A program made the translations under genes and the position numbers. Shown piece after piece: positions 14,753 through 15,964 of a DNA stretch of 15,964 bases. This DNA comes from an uncultured Bacteriovorax sp. GTDB lineage: Bacteria; Bdellovibrionota; Bacteriovoracia; Bacteriovoracales; Bacteriovoracaceae. The notes beneath the pieces were generated by a model. The model was not told where the DNA came from. It worked only from the letters and a program-made list of their open reading frames with translations, and did no database searches. The stretch's first letter is position 1; each line of letters starts with the position of its first letter. The stretch covers positions 1 to 15,964 of the forward strand of contig CAMLKK010000050.1 of assembly GCA_946480715.1 (NCBI GenBank), given 5' to 3'.

Positions 14753-15964
14753 ATGAAAAGACATGACCTCTATGGGCAGAAGTTCGAAGAGCATATTTCA
14801 AACTTCATAAAAGAATATCATTTATTGGATGCGGGAAAGCAGGCGATCATCGCTGTTTCCGGTGGTGTTGATTCCGTTGTACTCGCCCACGTTTTTTACA
14901 AGTTAAAGATTAAGTTTGAGATTGTGCATTTCAATCATCAAACAAGACCCATTGAAAATCAGAAAGAAAGTCACTTTGTAAAAGAGCTGGCCCGCAAATA
15001 TGGAGCTCCCTTCAAGCAGTTTGATGGACAATTTTCATTGCAGGATAAGAATTTTGAGGCCCGGGCAAGGGCGTTTAGAAAAAAACATTTTCAAGAGCTG
15101 CAGAAAAATCAGGCAATCATTTTTACCGCTCATCATTTAAATGATTCATGGGAGTGGACTCTTATGCAGGAGTCGAAGCAGGGATCCCTCAAATCCGTTT
15201 TGGGAATTCCGGTTAAAGGGCCTGGCATAAGAAGACCTTTCTTATGCGTGAGTAAAAAACACATTCTTCGTTACGCTCGTTCGCAGAAGCTTAGTTGGTG
15301 CGAAGATGCTTCTAATGAAGATATTTCTTTCGAGCGAAATTTTATCAGACAAAAAATTTTAAAACCCATGCTCGCTAAATATCCGCGCCTTCTTCGTCAT
15401 TATGTGGCCCAAAAAAATGAGCTCGCTCAAATGTTGGGAGTGCATACTCATTCTTCTCATGCCGTTCTTCCACTTGTGCATGCATTGGATGAATCAGGTG
15501 GAATGATTTTACAAACGAGCACACTAAGACCTCACAAGGCAGAGCTCAAAGATTTTCTGCTTCGTTATTCAAGCAAAACTCGGGGTGAAATCGACGGAGA
15601 GTTAGACAAACTCATTAAGGCCCATGAGCATCTTATGGTGAGTGCAAAAGCGCCTCGTTTGAAAGGCCCTATGTCTTTTAGTGGGGGGGTTCAAGTTTTT
15701 CTTTGTCATCAGGATCTTTTGATTATTAATCAGACTCATAAAAATTTTTTTTCTGAGCTAGACGCGAGGCTCGTAAAATATTTAGAGCATAAATTTTCAA
15801 ACGTCACGCAGATTCCTTGCCATGCAATGAAAGTTTTTCCAGGACTACTTTTTGGTCATTCTCCAATGATAAAAAAAGAATCGAAGCTCGCGCATCCGCT
15901 TTTTCCTGCGACATGCGCGTGGCTTAAAAACAATAAAGTGCCTTACGGCTTTGCTCCAGTACTG
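14753..15964 (+). CDS. tilS: tRNA(Ile)-lysidine synthetase, 3' end outside the window
   Basis: An open frame of 404 codons runs to the right edge without a stop. TilS uses ATP and lysine to convert the wobble C of tRNA-Ile(CAU) to lysidine, so that it reads AUA and takes isoleucine. Visible motifs: PP-loop SGGVDS at 36-41, HFNHQTR at 59-65 (family HVNHGLR), EARARAFR at 102-109, TAHHLNDSWEW at 125-135 (family AHHxDDQAET), and RRPFL then CEDASNED...RNFIR (160-199), the conserved RPLL/DpSN/RNxiR block. Beyond about 330 the C-terminal region is divergent, but HPLFPATCAWLKNNKVPYGF near the edge suits the TilS C-terminal domain. Second-Asp and Glu of the HHxDDQAET motif are kept; the first Asp is Asn. 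No Shine-Dalgarno is visible before the ATG (GATTTTTTG). It diverges from the CAU tRNA gene 99 bp away. Confidence 0.92.
   Translation, partial: MKRHDLYGQKFEEHISNFIKEYHLLDAGKQAIIAVSGGVDSVVLAHVFYKLKIKFEIVHFNHQTRPIENQKESHFVKELARKYGAPFKQFDGQFSLQDKNFEARARAFRKKHFQELQKNQAIIFTAHHLNDSWEWTLMQESKQGSLKSVLGIPVKGPGIRRPFLCVSKKHILRYARSQKLSWCEDASNEDISFERNFIRQKILKPMLAKYPRLLRHYVAQKNELAQMLGVHTHSSHAVLPLVHALDESGGMILQTSTLRPHKAELKDFLLRYSSKTRGEIDGELDKLIKAHEHLMVSAKAPRLKGPMSFSGGVQVFLCHQDLLIINQTHKNFFSELDARLVKYLEHKFSNVTQIPCHAMKVFPGLLFGHSPMIKKESKLAHPLFPATCAWLKNNKVPYGFAPVL

Noticed and set aside
1..15964. CRISPR array, transposon ends, prophage or defence cluster
   Set aside because: I saw no spaced direct repeats, transposase, integrase, nuclease-helicase or toxin-antitoxin genes; the gene content is housekeeping and envelope-related.

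Overview
The window looks like a chromosomal segment from a moderately AT-rich, diderm (Gram-negative) bacterium. It encodes a Kdo-transferase-like protein, an outer-membrane beta-barrel, a LolC/E-like permease, a lipoprotein and a chemoreceptor. This gene mix, a Flp/class III pilin-like protein and a Kazal-type inhibitor lipoprotein remind me of predatory Bdellovibrionota, perhaps the lower-GC Bacteriovorax/Peredibacter side. That placement is an impression from style and composition, not a database result. I see no insertion sequence, prophage, CRISPR array or rRNA. Coding density is very high and most genes are housekeeping or envelope genes.

Left part (96-4350, plus strand): a divergent WaaA/KdtA-type glycosyltransferase is followed 8 bp later by a FAD/NAD(P)-oxidoreductase-like protein with a degenerate dinucleotide loop. 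A small pilin-like gene starts at a GTG inside the end of that gene. An outer-membrane barrel with a coiled-coil and Pro-rich stalk follows, closed by a textbook intrinsic terminator at 4318-4350.

Middle left (4377-9048, plus strand): an apparent fatty-acid beta-oxidation operon holds a FadI-type thiolase and a FadJ-type hydratase/3-hydroxyacyl-CoA dehydrogenase. A LolC/E-like ABC-permease gene with no ATPase partner in view follows 6 bp later.

Middle right (9055-13137, minus strand): a methyl-accepting chemotaxis protein without a clear HAMP domain, and upstream of it the transcription accessory protein Tex. Between them lies a perfect 11-bp inverted repeat sitting on a plausible promoter for the chemoreceptor.

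Right part (13171-15964): a DAO-family FAD oxidoreductase diverges from tex across a short shared promoter region. It converges, with an 8-bp overlap, on a minus-strand Kazal-type lipoprotein gene. That gene lies 21 bp behind a CAU-anticodon tRNA gene (elongator Met preferred), which has a consensus -35 promoter, so tRNA and lipoprotein may share a transcript. tilS (tRNA-Ile lysidine synthetase) diverges from the tRNA and runs off the right edge. It has no visible ribosome binding site, and a -10-like hexamer is placed so that its mRNA could be leaderless.

I do not see a clear new multi-gene defence or mobile system. The observations most worth checking are the tRNA/Kazal-lipoprotein arrangement, the palindrome over the chemoreceptor promoter, the possibly leaderless tilS, the stalked outer-membrane barrel and the solitary pilin nested in an oxidoreductase gene.
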